Assembly: GCA_017468925.1 (NCBI GenBank)
Contig: JAFUHI010000004.1
Span: 1 to 64,000 of the forward strand
Direction of reading: 5' to 3'
Origin: Bacilli bacterium
Lineage (GTDB): Bacteria; Bacillota_I; Bacilli_A; RFN20; CAG-826
DNA: 64,000 nucleotides
The notes under the pieces are model-generated. The model was not told the origin of the DNA, made no database searches, and saw only the letters and a list, made by a program, of their open reading frames with translations. Each line of letters opens with the position of its first letter. Within the stretch, counting starts at the first letter, position 1. The translations under genes were made by a program, and so were the position numbers. This document shows positions 25,681 to 33,848 of this stretch, in pieces.

Positions 25681-25870
25681 ATTCGCTAGGGAAATAAGCG
25701 TCTTTATAGAGAGGGCCTCATGATGGAAAAGCCTAAGATGCGCGCCACTCCCTTTCTAAGCGGGTAATGCCGCCGTATGATCGCGTTAAGACAAAATCAA
25801 GTGCACCTATCGTGAAGAAGGATGGTACCGCGCAAATGCGTTCCTTCGTTGCGGGGTGTTTTATTTTTTA
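25681..25870 (+). promoter_or_regulatory. T-box riboswitch (tRNA-Ala sensing) before alaS
   Basis: T-box core GATGGTACCGCG (25821-25832) with the antiterminator, then a terminator (CGCAA...TTGCG and a T run at 25858-25869). The stem I base pairs AGAGAGGG (~25708-25715) with CCCTTTCT (~25750-25757). Just inside, GCC (25744-25746) followed by A is in the specifier position and is an alanine codon. Uncharged tRNA-Ala should favour read-through. Confidence 0.92.
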
Positions 25871-25881
25871 AGGAGAGTTTT

Positions 25882-28482
25882 ATGAAAAAACTGACTGGAG
25901 AAGAAATCAGAAGGACTTGGGTAAAGTTTTTTGAAAGCAAAGGCCATAAGTGGATGCCGGGAGTGGGGCTTATTCCTCAAGGTGATAAATCGCTTCTATG
26001 GGTCAACGCTGGAGTAACTGGATTGAAGAAATATTTCGATGGCAGCGAAGTTCCACCCTGTCGACGCATCGTCAATGTTCAAAAATCAATCAGGACCAAT
26101 GATATCGATAATGTTGGAAGAACGGCTAGGCATCATACCTTTTTCGAGATGCTTGGAAATTTCTCAATCGGAGATTATTTCAGGAAAGAAGTAATCGCGT
26201 GGGCGGTGGAGATATTGACCGATCCAGTCAATGGTTTCGGTATGCCACTAGACAAGCTTTATATGACCTACAATCCTGATGATAAGGAATCATTTGTCTA
26301 TTGGCAGGATAATGGTGTCAAGCCAGATCATCTAATTCCTTTGGAAGGCAATTACTGGCAAATAGGAGAAGGACCGTGCGGGCCAAACACCGAGGTTTTC
26401 TTCGATAGAGGTGAGAAATACGACCCGAATCATCTTGGGGTAAAAATGCTTCAAGAAGATATGGAAAACGATAGATATATCGAAATATGGGGCATAGTCT
26501 TCAGCCAATTCAACGCGGTCAATGGGGTTGAAAGAAAAGACTACAAAGAATTGCCAAGCAAAAACATCGACACCGGAGCGGGATTAGAAAGAATTGCTTG
26601 CATATTGCAGGAAACAGAAACGAATTTTGAGACCGATTTATTCATGCCAATAATCAAAAAAGTTGAGGAATTATCTGGAAAGAAATACGAAACAACCGAG
26701 AGAATGCCTTTCAAAGTCATCGCTGATCACGCTAGATGTTTGACCTTTGCTTTGGGCGATGGAGCATCTTTTTCCAATGAAGGTAGAGGATATGTTCTTC
26801 GTCGCATAGTCAGAAGAGCCCTCCGTTATGGACAGAAATTAGGCATCGAAGGCTCGTTTATGCATAAATTAGTTGATGTGGTAGTCTCATCTTATAGCAA
26901 TTTCTATCCGGAATTGGTAGACAAAGCCGAAAGAATTTCCAAAACCATTGAGAAAGAAGAAATCAAATTCCTCAAGGTTCTGGATAATGGCGAAGTCATG
27001 CTTAAAGAAATGATAAAAGGCAAGAAGGAACTCGATGGAGAATCGATCTTCAAATTGGCGGACACATATGGCTTCCCTGCTGATATCACTAGAGATATTT
27101 GTTTAGAAGAAGGAATAACCCCAGATATGGATGGTTATAGCAAGCTTATGGATGAGCAAAAGGAAAGGGCGAGATCCGCTAGAGGGGAGATTCAATCATT
27201 CCATCGTCAAAGCGCCGATATATTATCCTTCAAAGAGAACAGTGAATTTACTTACGAAGAAGATGAGCTTTCTAGTGAAGTCATCGGATTGTTCGTTGAT
27301 GGCGAAAGGGTCGATACTTTATCCGAAGAAGGGGAGATAATTGTTAGAAAAACCCCATTCTATGCCGAAATGGGCGGACAGATTAGCGATACGGGTTTTG
27401 TTTGTGGAGAGGGGTTTGAAGCAAAAGTCACTGCGGTCAGCAAAGCCACAAACGGCCAGCACCTCCACCATGTTGATGTTATAAAAGGCAGCTTGAAAGA
27501 GGGAGACAAGGTAAGGCTTGTAGTCGATAAACGCAGAAGACGCCTAATTGAGCGCAACCATAGCGCAACCCATTTGCTCCACGCTGCCATATCAAATGTC
27601 TTGGGGTATCATGTTGAACAAAAAGGCAGCTATGTATCCGATGATTATCTCAGATTTGATTTCTCTTCTGATAGGAAATTAAGTGAGGAGGAGATTGCTA
27701 AGATTGAAAAGGAAGTGAATAGCCTTATCGTCGATGCCTTGAACGAGAAAACTCTGGAACTTCCTATCGAAGAAGCCAAGAAACTTGACGCCGAGATGGA
27801 ATTCCTAGACAAATATGGCGAAACGGTAAGGGTAGTCACATTCGGTGATTATTCTAAGGAATTCTGCGGAGGAACCCATGTCAAAAATGCAGGAGAAATC
27901 GGATTATTCGTCATCGAAAGCGAAGAGGCGATAAGCTCAGGCATCAGAAGAATACAGGCCAGAACCTCCTTGAAGGCCATTGAGTATTTGCAGGAAAAGG
28001 CCTCACTCCTCAAAGAAAGCGAGAAACTATTATCTTCAACCGATAAGGATATAATCGGAAAGATATCTTCTCAAAATTCTTTGATCTCGTCTTTAAATAA
28101 AGAATTGGGAAGCGCGAAAGACAAAATCGCTTCATATGAGGCCAAATCCATTGAGTGTGAAGATGTTAACGGGGTTTCATTCCTTGCATTATGCAAAGAA
28201 GGCGCCTCTAAAAATGAATTGCTAAGCCTATGCGATTCCCTCAAATCGAAACACAAAGACTATTTATTGATATTGCTTGGGGGCGAAGAGGGGATGAGGC
28301 CAGTGGTTATCATGTCAGGTGGAAAAGCGTTAGAAGTCGCTAAAGCCGGGATGATAATCAAATCGCTAGCCAAAACTCTATTAGGAGGAGGCGGTGGCCG
28401 CGATGAGATGGCCTCAGGCCAATTCAAGACAAGAAAAGGATTCGAAGAAGCCACTAAACTAGTGAAAGATTCGCTTCTTTAA
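25882..28482 (+). CDS. alaS: Alanyl-tRNA synthetase
   Basis: 866 residues from ATG 25882 with AAGGAGAG upstream; the frame is open further upstream, but that lies in the T-box. Class II catalytic core (RRTWVKFFESKGHKWMPG; NVGRTARHHTFFEMLGNFS), editing domain with RNHSATHLLHAA and CGGTHVKNAGEIG zinc/editing motifs, and a C-Ala domain ending GGGGGRDEMASGQFK. Charges tRNA-Ala and edits Ser/Gly. Controlled by the T-box. Confidence 0.98.
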   Translation: MKKLTGEEIRRTWVKFFESKGHKWMPGVGLIPQGDKSLLWVNAGVTGLKKYFDGSEVPPCRRIVNVQKSIRTNDIDNVGRTARHHTFFEMLGNFSIGDYFRKEVIAWAVEILTDPVNGFGMPLDKLYMTYNPDDKESFVYWQDNGVKPDHLIPLEGNYWQIGEGPCGPNTEVFFDRGEKYDPNHLGVKMLQEDMENDRYIEIWGIVFSQFNAVNGVERKDYKELPSKNIDTGAGLERIACILQETETNFETDLFMPIIKKVEELSGKKYETTERMPFKVIADHARCLTFALGDGASFSNEGRGYVLRRIVRRALRYGQKLGIEGSFMHKLVDVVVSSYSNFYPELVDKAERISKTIEKEEIKFLKVLDNGEVMLKEMIKGKKELDGESIFKLADTYGFPADITRDICLEEGITPDMDGYSKLMDEQKERARSARGEIQSFHRQSADILSFKENSEFTYEEDELSSEVIGLFVDGERVDTLSEEGEIIVRKTPFYAEMGGQISDTGFVCGEGFEAKVTAVSKATNGQHLHHVDVIKGSLKEGDKVRLVVDKRRRRLIERNHSATHLLHAAISNVLGYHVEQKGSYVSDDYLRFDFSSDRKLSEEEIAKIEKEVNSLIVDALNEKTLELPIEEAKKLDAEMEFLDKYGETVRVVTFGDYSKEFCGGTHVKNAGEIGLFVIESEEAISSGIRRIQARTSLKAIEYLQEKASLLKESEKLLSSTDKDIIGKISSQNSLISSLNKELGSAKDKIASYEAKSIECEDVNGVSFLALCKEGASKNELLSLCDSLKSKHKDYLLILLGGEEGMRPVVIMSGGKALEVAKAGMIIKSLAKTLLGGGGGRDEMASGQFKTRKGFEEATKLVKDSLL

Positions 28483-28499
28483 GGTATATTATTGTTAAT

Positions 28500-28763
28500 A
28501 TGATTGATATTAAAGACAATACGATAGCCATAATGGATGATGATGGCAATGAAGATTTATGGAAGATTCTCTTCTTTTACACGAATGAAGAAAGAGGGAA
28601 AACCTTTTATTTCATCTTCAAAGATGAGTCTCCAGACGAGATTGTCGTCATGGCTTCCAAGGATGGAGAAAGCCTAGAAACCCCGACCGAAGAGGAATAC
28701 GCCGAGGCGGAAGAAGTCTTCGCAGCCTACGAGGAAGACCCGAAAATTCAAGAAATTAAATAA
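28500..28763 (+). CDS. yrzB: DUF1292 protein (YrzB-like)
   Basis: 87 residues, acidic, with the DUF1292 pattern: short strands NTIAIMDDDGNEDLWKILF, FYFIFKDESPDEIVVMAS, acidic tail EEEYAEAEEVFAAYEE. Lies between alaS and greA as in Bacillus, where ruvX is also in the cluster; ruvX is absent here. A TATATT ends 9 nt before the ATG and no ribosome site is close. Function unknown. Confidence 0.8.
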   Translation: MIDIKDNTIAIMDDDGNEDLWKILFFYTNEERGKTFYFIFKDESPDEIVVMASKDGESLETPTEEEYAEAEEVFAAYEEDPKIQEIK

Positions 28764-28769
28764 CTTTTC

Positions 28770-28799
28770 TTGTAGAAAAGGATAAAAGAAATATATAAT
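28770..28799 (+). promoter_or_regulatory. greA promoter
   Basis: TTGTAG (28770-28775), 18-bp spacer, TATAAT (28794-28799). Leader of about 25 nt with GAGGTAA before the ATG. Confidence 0.7.
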
Positions 28800-28830
28800 C
28801 ATATCCGATTTAAAAAAGAGGTAAGCAAAA

Positions 28831-29316
28831 ATGGTAGAAGAAAAAGTCAAATTAACCAAAGAAGGAGTTGCTCAGCTCCTAGAAGAATACCGTCACCTTA
28901 TTGATGTTGAGAGACCTGATGTCATCGAACAGTTGCAAGCTGCTCGTGCGCAGGGCGACTTAAGTGAAAACGCCGACTATGACGCCGCTAGAAACCGCCA
29001 AGCCGCAATCGAAGCTAGAATCGCTGAAATCGAGCATACGCTAGACGCCCACGAAGTCATTGAAGAAAACAAAGACAAAAACTACATCGGCATCGGAAAC
29101 GAAATCCGTTTGAGAAGAGTGGCTGATGGAAGCGAAGTCGTCGTAAGAATGGTTGGCTCAATCGAGACCGATGTAAGCGGCGAAGTCAAATTCATCTCTG
29201 AAGAAAGCGCGATTGGTAAGGCCATAAAAGGGAAAACCAAAGGCCAGAAGGTCTTGGTGGAGTCAGTCCGCCCATATGAAGTTGAAATTCTCGACTTCTA
29301 TATCCCAGAAAGATAA
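28831..29316 (+). CDS. greA: Transcription elongation factor GreA
   Basis: 161 residues. Coiled-coil N-domain (EYRHLIDVERPDVIEQLQAA, GDLSENADYDAAR with the tip acidic residues that stimulate cleavage) and C-terminal FKBP-like domain (NYIGIGNEIRLRRV, ISEESAIGKAIKGKTKGQKV). Rescues backtracked RNA polymerase. Own promoter and terminator. Confidence 0.97.
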   Translation: MVEEKVKLTKEGVAQLLEEYRHLIDVERPDVIEQLQAARAQGDLSENADYDAARNRQAAIEARIAEIEHTLDAHEVIEENKDKNYIGIGNEIRLRRVADGSEVVVRMVGSIETDVSGEVKFISEESAIGKAIKGKTKGQKVLVESVRPYEVEILDFYIPER

Positions 29317-29332
29317 AAAAATTTTCATCGAT

Positions 29333-29359
29333 AAAGCCTGATTAAATTCAGGCTTTTTT
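29333..29359 (+). terminator. greA terminator
   Basis: AAAGCCTGA (29333-29341) / TCAGGCTTT (29348-29356), loop of 6, T run to 29359. Confidence 0.92.
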
Positions 29360-29427
29360 AATTTTCTTTTTAAAAAAGTGGATAAAAAAGAGAAAAAACG
29401 TGTATTAGAGTTAGGAGGCAACAAATT

Positions 29428-29973
29428 ATGATGAAAGTAATTGTTATTGTTCTTGTGGCAACTGTGATATGCGTTGTGGCATTTGCCGTTGTTGATCGTG
29501 TCAGTTCGGATATAGTTGATCCGAGCACGAATGTCAATGTGAGCGCCAATTATGCCAATTCAATCACCGTAAGCATTGAAGGTGAAGTGAAGCATGAAGG
29601 CACATACACAGTCCCTTTATCGAGTGTTCTCGAAACTCTAATTGAAGCGAGTGGAGGGATCACAAGTAATGCGGATGAGTCGGCATTTGAAGTGTCTTAT
29701 GCCTTAAAAGATGGGGCGAGCTATTATATAGCTCCGCTTTATGACAACTCAAATGCTTGCGCTGTCACGCCGATTGATAAAATCAACATCAATTCGGCGG
29801 ATAAGGCTGGGCTTATGGGATTGTCATCAATTGGCGAGACCGTGGCATCCTCGATTGTGAGTTATCGTTCTACTAATGGGACTTTCCATGCGATCGAGGA
29901 ACTTATGAATGTCAGTGGCATTGGCCTGGCGACATTCCAAAAAGTTAAGAATTACGTTAAGTTACGCGGGTGA
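29428..29973 (+). CDS. comEA: Competence protein ComEA-like DNA receptor
   Basis: 181 residues. One N-terminal TM (VIVIVLVATVICVVAFAVV), an SLBB-like region (VSIEGEVKHEGTYTVPLSS) and a C-terminal double helix-hairpin-helix (ININSADKAGLMGLSSIG, VSGIGLATFQKVKNYV) that binds DNA. GGAGG precedes the ATG. Overlaps comEC by 4 bp. Confidence 0.9.
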   Translation: MMKVIVIVLVATVICVVAFAVVDRVSSDIVDPSTNVNVSANYANSITVSIEGEVKHEGTYTVPLSSVLETLIEASGGITSNADESAFEVSYALKDGASYYIAPLYDNSNACAVTPIDKININSADKAGLMGLSSIGETVASSIVSYRSTNGTFHAIEELMNVSGIGLATFQKVKNYVKLRG

Positions 29974-32117
29974 AAGGCTTCTACGCGTTCTTTGGATGCA
30001 TTGGATTCATCCTTGGTTGCGCATTCTTTAAATATCTCCATAGCATCAACATCGTAGGAATAATCATCCTATTTGTAGTGTTTCTCATCATTTCTTTCAA
30101 GAAGAGTCCCAGGATTGGCGTTTATTTTCTCCTAATCTTTGTATTCGTCTTCTCTATTATGTCTTTGCGGATTCCTCTTGAAGTTGGGGAAATGAGAACA
30201 TACACCGGGGTGATCATCGAGAAAAAAGAAAACTATTATGTGTTCTTATCCTCGTTCAATCGTTTCTACGTGTATGAGAAAGGGAGTGTTAGAGAAGTGG
30301 GTGATTTCCTTTCAATCCAAGGAAAAGCGAATGAATTGTCTTTCTATAGTGAGCAAAGCCAGTTTAATTTTGGAGAATATTTGAATGATAGGGGAGTTTA
30401 TTATGAATTAGTACCAACAGAAACAATCAAAAAATTTTTAAGACCAATTCGTTTGGAAGCGAATATAAAAGAATTTCTAACTGGCTTTAGCGTTGAGACC
30501 AGATCGCTATTGAACGCAATCTGTTTCTCGAAGGTGGATTATTCTTCTCCGGTAATCAGTGACTCTCAGTCTATGTCGCTACTTTTCGTTATTTCAGGAG
30601 GAGGTTTTCTGTATGGAGGCCTCCTCCGTTTTTTTGAGAAAATAATTGGAAAAAAGCTAGATGTAATCAAAACAAAATCTATTGTGTTCGCTATTGGAGT
30701 CGTGCTTCTATTGCCATTAGGAAATAAGGCTGGAATATACCGAGTCATATTAATCAGAGGGATAGAATTATATTCTTTAATAAGAAATAAAGATTTCACA
30801 AGATTCCAAATAATCTCCTATGCCGCCGCTATAATGCTTTTGCTAAATAGATTCTATGCCTTCGACCAGGGGTTTTTGATAGGTTTTGCCTGCTCATTTG
30901 CTTCCGCCTTGACTTCGCCATTATTCCTTGGGATGAAAAAGATCAAAAGGAAGATGGCAGCCAGATCTCTACAACTATTAATTATTTTTCCGTTGGCATC
31001 TAGCGAAGGCGAATATCATGTATTCAACTTCATTTATCTAATATTTTTCTCACCTTTAGTTATCGGGTTTGCAATATCTGGCTATCTTTCCTTCATCGGA
31101 TTGCCAATAAGAGGTTTTGTGGAGGGCTATGCTTTATTCATTCAAAACGTAATCAGCTTTTTAAAAACAATAGATTTTTCCTTGCCAATCTCTCTTAATG
31201 GGTTTTATCAGTCTTTGGGATATTATTCTTCAATCGTCGCTTTCTTGTTTCTATATGAGATAGGCTTTAAAAGGGCTGCGAAATATATCGCTTTGTTGTC
31301 ATCTCTTTCAATTATTCTATTATCATCGCCCTTGGGGAATGGAATAAGCCAGGAAGTGACTTTTATAAATGTTGGGCAAGGGGATGCGATATTGATTCGG
31401 GACGGATATAGAGCCGCGATGATAGATACAGGCGGAATATATGGCAAAGATATTGCAAAAGAAGTGGATATACCATTGCTCAAGAAACACAAAGTCTATT
31501 CTTTAGATTATTTAATAGCGAGCCATGGCGATTTTGACCATATAGGTGGCAAAGATAGCTTGATTGCAAATTTCAATGTCAAAAAATATATTGATGATAA
31601 GAGCTTTTTCCCGTTAAAAATGGGAGGCATTACTTTTGTAAATCACAATATATTCGATGGCAAGGATGAGAATGATAATTCATTAGTTCTCGAAGCGAAA
31701 ATCATGGGAAAGGTGTTTTTGTTTACGGGCGATGCCTCGATAGAAATAGAAAAGAAAATCATATCCAGGAATCCGGGTTTGGACGTGGATGTTTTAAAAG
31801 CAGGGCATCACGGATCAAAAACGAGTTCCTGCAAAGAGTTTCTGGAATGTATTACGCCCGAGGTGGCGATAATATCGTGCGGAAAAAACAACAGATACGG
31901 CCATCCACACAAAGAAGTCATCGAAAGAATGGAATCCATGGGAATAAAAATAAGAAGAACCGATTTGGAGGGGACAATTACATACAAAAAAACGATTTTC
32001 GAAAAAACATTGAATCTATATGAAGGGGGCTTCGTGTATAATAATCATTGGAATGATTACAGTTATTTATACCGAACAGCTCAGAATGGCCGAAAGCGCA
32101 GCAAAAGGCTTAATTAA
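29970..32117 (+). CDS. comEC: DNA uptake channel ComEC/Rec2
   Basis: 715 residues from a GTG that overlaps the comEA stop. Three N-terminal TMs, an OB-like extracellular domain (YTGVIIEKKENYYVFLSSFN), the competence membrane core (~170-460; degenerate around GGGFLYGGLLRFF), and a C-terminal metallo-beta-lactamase domain with SHGDFDHIGG, LFTGD and KAGHHGSKTSS. Takes single-stranded DNA across the membrane. No type IV pilus genes lie in the window. Confidence 0.92.
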   Translation: MKGFYAFFGCIGFILGCAFFKYLHSINIVGIIILFVVFLIISFKKSPRIGVYFLLIFVFVFSIMSLRIPLEVGEMRTYTGVIIEKKENYYVFLSSFNRFYVYEKGSVREVGDFLSIQGKANELSFYSEQSQFNFGEYLNDRGVYYELVPTETIKKFLRPIRLEANIKEFLTGFSVETRSLLNAICFSKVDYSSPVISDSQSMSLLFVISGGGFLYGGLLRFFEKIIGKKLDVIKTKSIVFAIGVVLLLPLGNKAGIYRVILIRGIELYSLIRNKDFTRFQIISYAAAIMLLLNRFYAFDQGFLIGFACSFASALTSPLFLGMKKIKRKMAARSLQLLIIFPLASSEGEYHVFNFIYLIFFSPLVIGFAISGYLSFIGLPIRGFVEGYALFIQNVISFLKTIDFSLPISLNGFYQSLGYYSSIVAFLFLYEIGFKRAAKYIALLSSLSIILLSSPLGNGISQEVTFINVGQGDAILIRDGYRAAMIDTGGIYGKDIAKEVDIPLLKKHKVYSLDYLIASHGDFDHIGGKDSLIANFNVKKYIDDKSFFPLKMGGITFVNHNIFDGKDENDNSLVLEAKIMGKVFLFTGDASIEIEKKIISRNPGLDVDVLKAGHHGSKTSSCKEFLECITPEVAIISCGKNNRYGHPHKEVIERMESMGIKIRRTDLEGTITYKKTIFEKTLNLYEGGFVYNNHWNDYSYLYRTAQNGRKRSKRLN

Positions 32118-33033
32118 AACAATCCTTCCCGAAAGGAATTCTTTTAATTACGTAAAGCTAGACATGGCTACCGCTACGCTCAAAGAACTCGGCGATGAAT
32201 TATCCTTTTTGCCTCTAGGGGAAGAAAAGAAGGTCGTTGTTGCGGCGAATTTCTTCTATCTCAATAAATCCAGAAGTGATCTTAAGCCAAAAAAAGGTGA
32301 TGATGACTCTGAATTCTTTAGATACGTAAAAGATCCAGATCCTTCAATCGATTTATTCATATTGGTGTTAGATAATGCGATAGACGCGACTAAGAACAAC
32401 AAATATTACGATGCTTTGCTAAAAGCAAACGCCAAGATGAAAGAAGTAACACCTCTTTCTCCTCAAGACTGGCTCCGCCGCTTGGAGACTGCTTTCGCAA
32501 AAAGAGGCATCGAAATAGAAACGAAAGCACTATATGAATTAAACAACAGGATTCAAGGCGATTATTCCGCATTTTTAAGCGAAACTCAGAAATTATTCGC
32601 TTATAGCAATGGCAATAAGATAACCAAGGATGACGTTGAAAAACTAGTCACAAAACCTCTTGAAGATGACAATTTCGCCTTAAGTAAAGCACTGATTAAA
32701 GGTGATATATCCAAAGCTTTATCGATTTATAAGGACTTTAAGATAGCTGGCTATGAACCAATCATGCTTGCTAGAGGATTAGCGAACCAATTCAGATTTT
32801 TGAATCAAGTCTCTTTCCTCTCAAACCAAGGCTATGAAAAAGAGAAAATCGCTTCAATCCTTTTATCAAAACCAATCAGGGTGGAAATCGCCTTATCAAA
32901 TCTTGATAAAATGCACATTGATACCTGCCAGAAAGCTTTGGAGAGTTTATATGAATATGAATATGGCGTTCTTTCTGGGAAAATGGACCCTGATATCGGA
33001 TTTTCCTTATTTTTAAGCACTTTTGAATTATGA
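32053..33033 (+). CDS. holA: DNA polymerase III delta subunit
   Basis: 326 residues from ATG 32053, overlapping the comEC 3' end; an in-frame ATG at 32020 adds an uncharacteristic hydrophobic piece. Clamp-loader features: MITVIYTEQLRMAESAAKGL at the N-terminus, LDMATATLKELGDELSFLP, KVVVAANFFYL, and the helical C-terminal domain (ALSKALIKGDISKALSIYKD, GYEPIMLARGLANQFRFL). Opens the beta clamp. TATAAT (32037-32042) ends 10 nt before the ATG. comEC-holA order is common in Firmicutes. Confidence 0.88.
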   Translation: MITVIYTEQLRMAESAAKGLIKTILPERNSFNYVKLDMATATLKELGDELSFLPLGEEKKVVVAANFFYLNKSRSDLKPKKGDDDSEFFRYVKDPDPSIDLFILVLDNAIDATKNNKYYDALLKANAKMKEVTPLSPQDWLRRLETAFAKRGIEIETKALYELNNRIQGDYSAFLSETQKLFAYSNGNKITKDDVEKLVTKPLEDDNFALSKALIKGDISKALSIYKDFKIAGYEPIMLARGLANQFRFLNQVSFLSNQGYEKEKIASILLSKPIRVEIALSNLDKMHIDTCQKALESLYEYEYGVLSGKMDPDIGFSLFLSTFEL

Positions 33034-33479
33034 GAGTGCTCGTCATATCTGACATCCATGGCGATATAAGTGCAATAAACGATTTGCTTTTGAAAGAAGG
33101 GTATTGCGATGCGTATTTAAACGCAGGCGATAGTTGTTGCTCAAAGAATATGCTGAATCCTTTTTTGACAGTTAAAGGAAACTGCGATCAATTCTATGGT
33201 CGTGAATATCCTTTATCAGCCTCCGTCGATTCGCCTTATGGAAAAATCTATATAAGGCACTTTCCTTACACAAGGGAAGAAGTCAAGCGATTATCGAATG
33301 ACGGATATAAGATACTGATCCATGGGCATACCCATAAAGAATTTGCTGAAAAGATAGGCGATTCATATGTTTTCTGTCCAGGCTCTTTATCTTTTCCGCG
33401 CAATTCGGATAAAGGGACATATTTAATAATTAATATAGATAATAAAGTGGTGGAGTGGGCATTTAAAAAACTCTCCTAA
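33030..33479 (+). CDS. Short YfcE-family metallophosphoesterase
   Basis: 149 residues, shorter than the member at 10933. Motifs SDIHGD, LNAGDSC, VKGNCD, RHFPYT (the His that usually reads HG), HGHTHKEF and CPGSLSFPRN. ATGA overlap with holA. Its last codons lie within the rpsT terminator on the opposite strand. Confidence 0.82.
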   Translation: MRVLVISDIHGDISAINDLLLKEGYCDAYLNAGDSCCSKNMLNPFLTVKGNCDQFYGREYPLSASVDSPYGKIYIRHFPYTREEVKRLSNDGYKILIHGHTHKEFAEKIGDSYVFCPGSLSFPRNSDKGTYLIINIDNKVVEWAFKKLS

Positions 33480-33486
33480 TGGAGAG
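33465..33486 (-). terminator. rpsT terminator, embedded in the end of the convergent gene
   Basis: On the minus strand CTCTCC, loop ATTA, GGAGAG, then six T. The stem (33471-33476 / 33481-33486) and the T tract (33465-33470) cover the last codons and stop of the 33030-33479 gene. Confidence 0.88.
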
Positions 33487-33509
33487 CTTAATAAAACCAA
33501 ATATTTTGA

Positions 33510-33770
33510 TTAAAGAGCGGCTACAGCTTTTTGCAATGAGGCTTTTTTGCGGTTGGCTGAATTGACGGATATGACGCCTTCGCCGGCTAATTTGTCCAAT
33601 TTTGATGTAGCGACTTTCAATGCGGCAAGAGCTTCGTCTTTTTTGCCCTCTTTGACTAAGGCTTCGAATTTCTTGATTGAAGTTCTTAAATCGTTTTTCT
33701 TTGAGCTATTAGCCTTGTTCTGTGCCTTGCTTGTTTCGTCTCTTTTGATTTGGGATTTGATATTTGCCAT
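33510..33770 (-). CDS. rpsT: 30S ribosomal protein S20
   Basis: 86 residues, canonical. MANIKSQIKRDETSKAQN, KNDLRTSIKKFEALVKEG, AALKVATSKLDKLAGEGVIS and NRKKASLQKAVAAL are the typical S20 helices. Binds 16S rRNA 5' and 3' minor domains. AAGGTG before the ATG. Confidence 0.97.
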   Translation of the reverse strand: MANIKSQIKRDETSKAQNKANSSKKNDLRTSIKKFEALVKEGKKDEALAALKVATSKLDKLAGEGVISVNSANRKKASLQKAVAAL

Positions 33771-33804
33771 AAAAATGCACCTTCACTTTCCTTATGCGTG
33801 TTAG

Positions 33805-33833
33805 ATTTTATCTTTATAAATAAGATAAGACAA
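33805..33833 (-). promoter_or_regulatory. rpsT promoter
   Basis: Minus strand: TTGTCT (33833-33828), 17-bp spacer, TAAAAT (33810-33805). Lies just after the end of the AMP-ligase gene. Confidence 0.7.
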
Positions 33834-33848
33834 CTATTTTCTATAATT

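Noticed and set aside
25822-25881. Longer start of alaS
   Set aside because: The extra codons fall in the T-box antiterminator/terminator; ATG 25882 has AAGGAGAG in place and the canonical AlaRS N-terminus.
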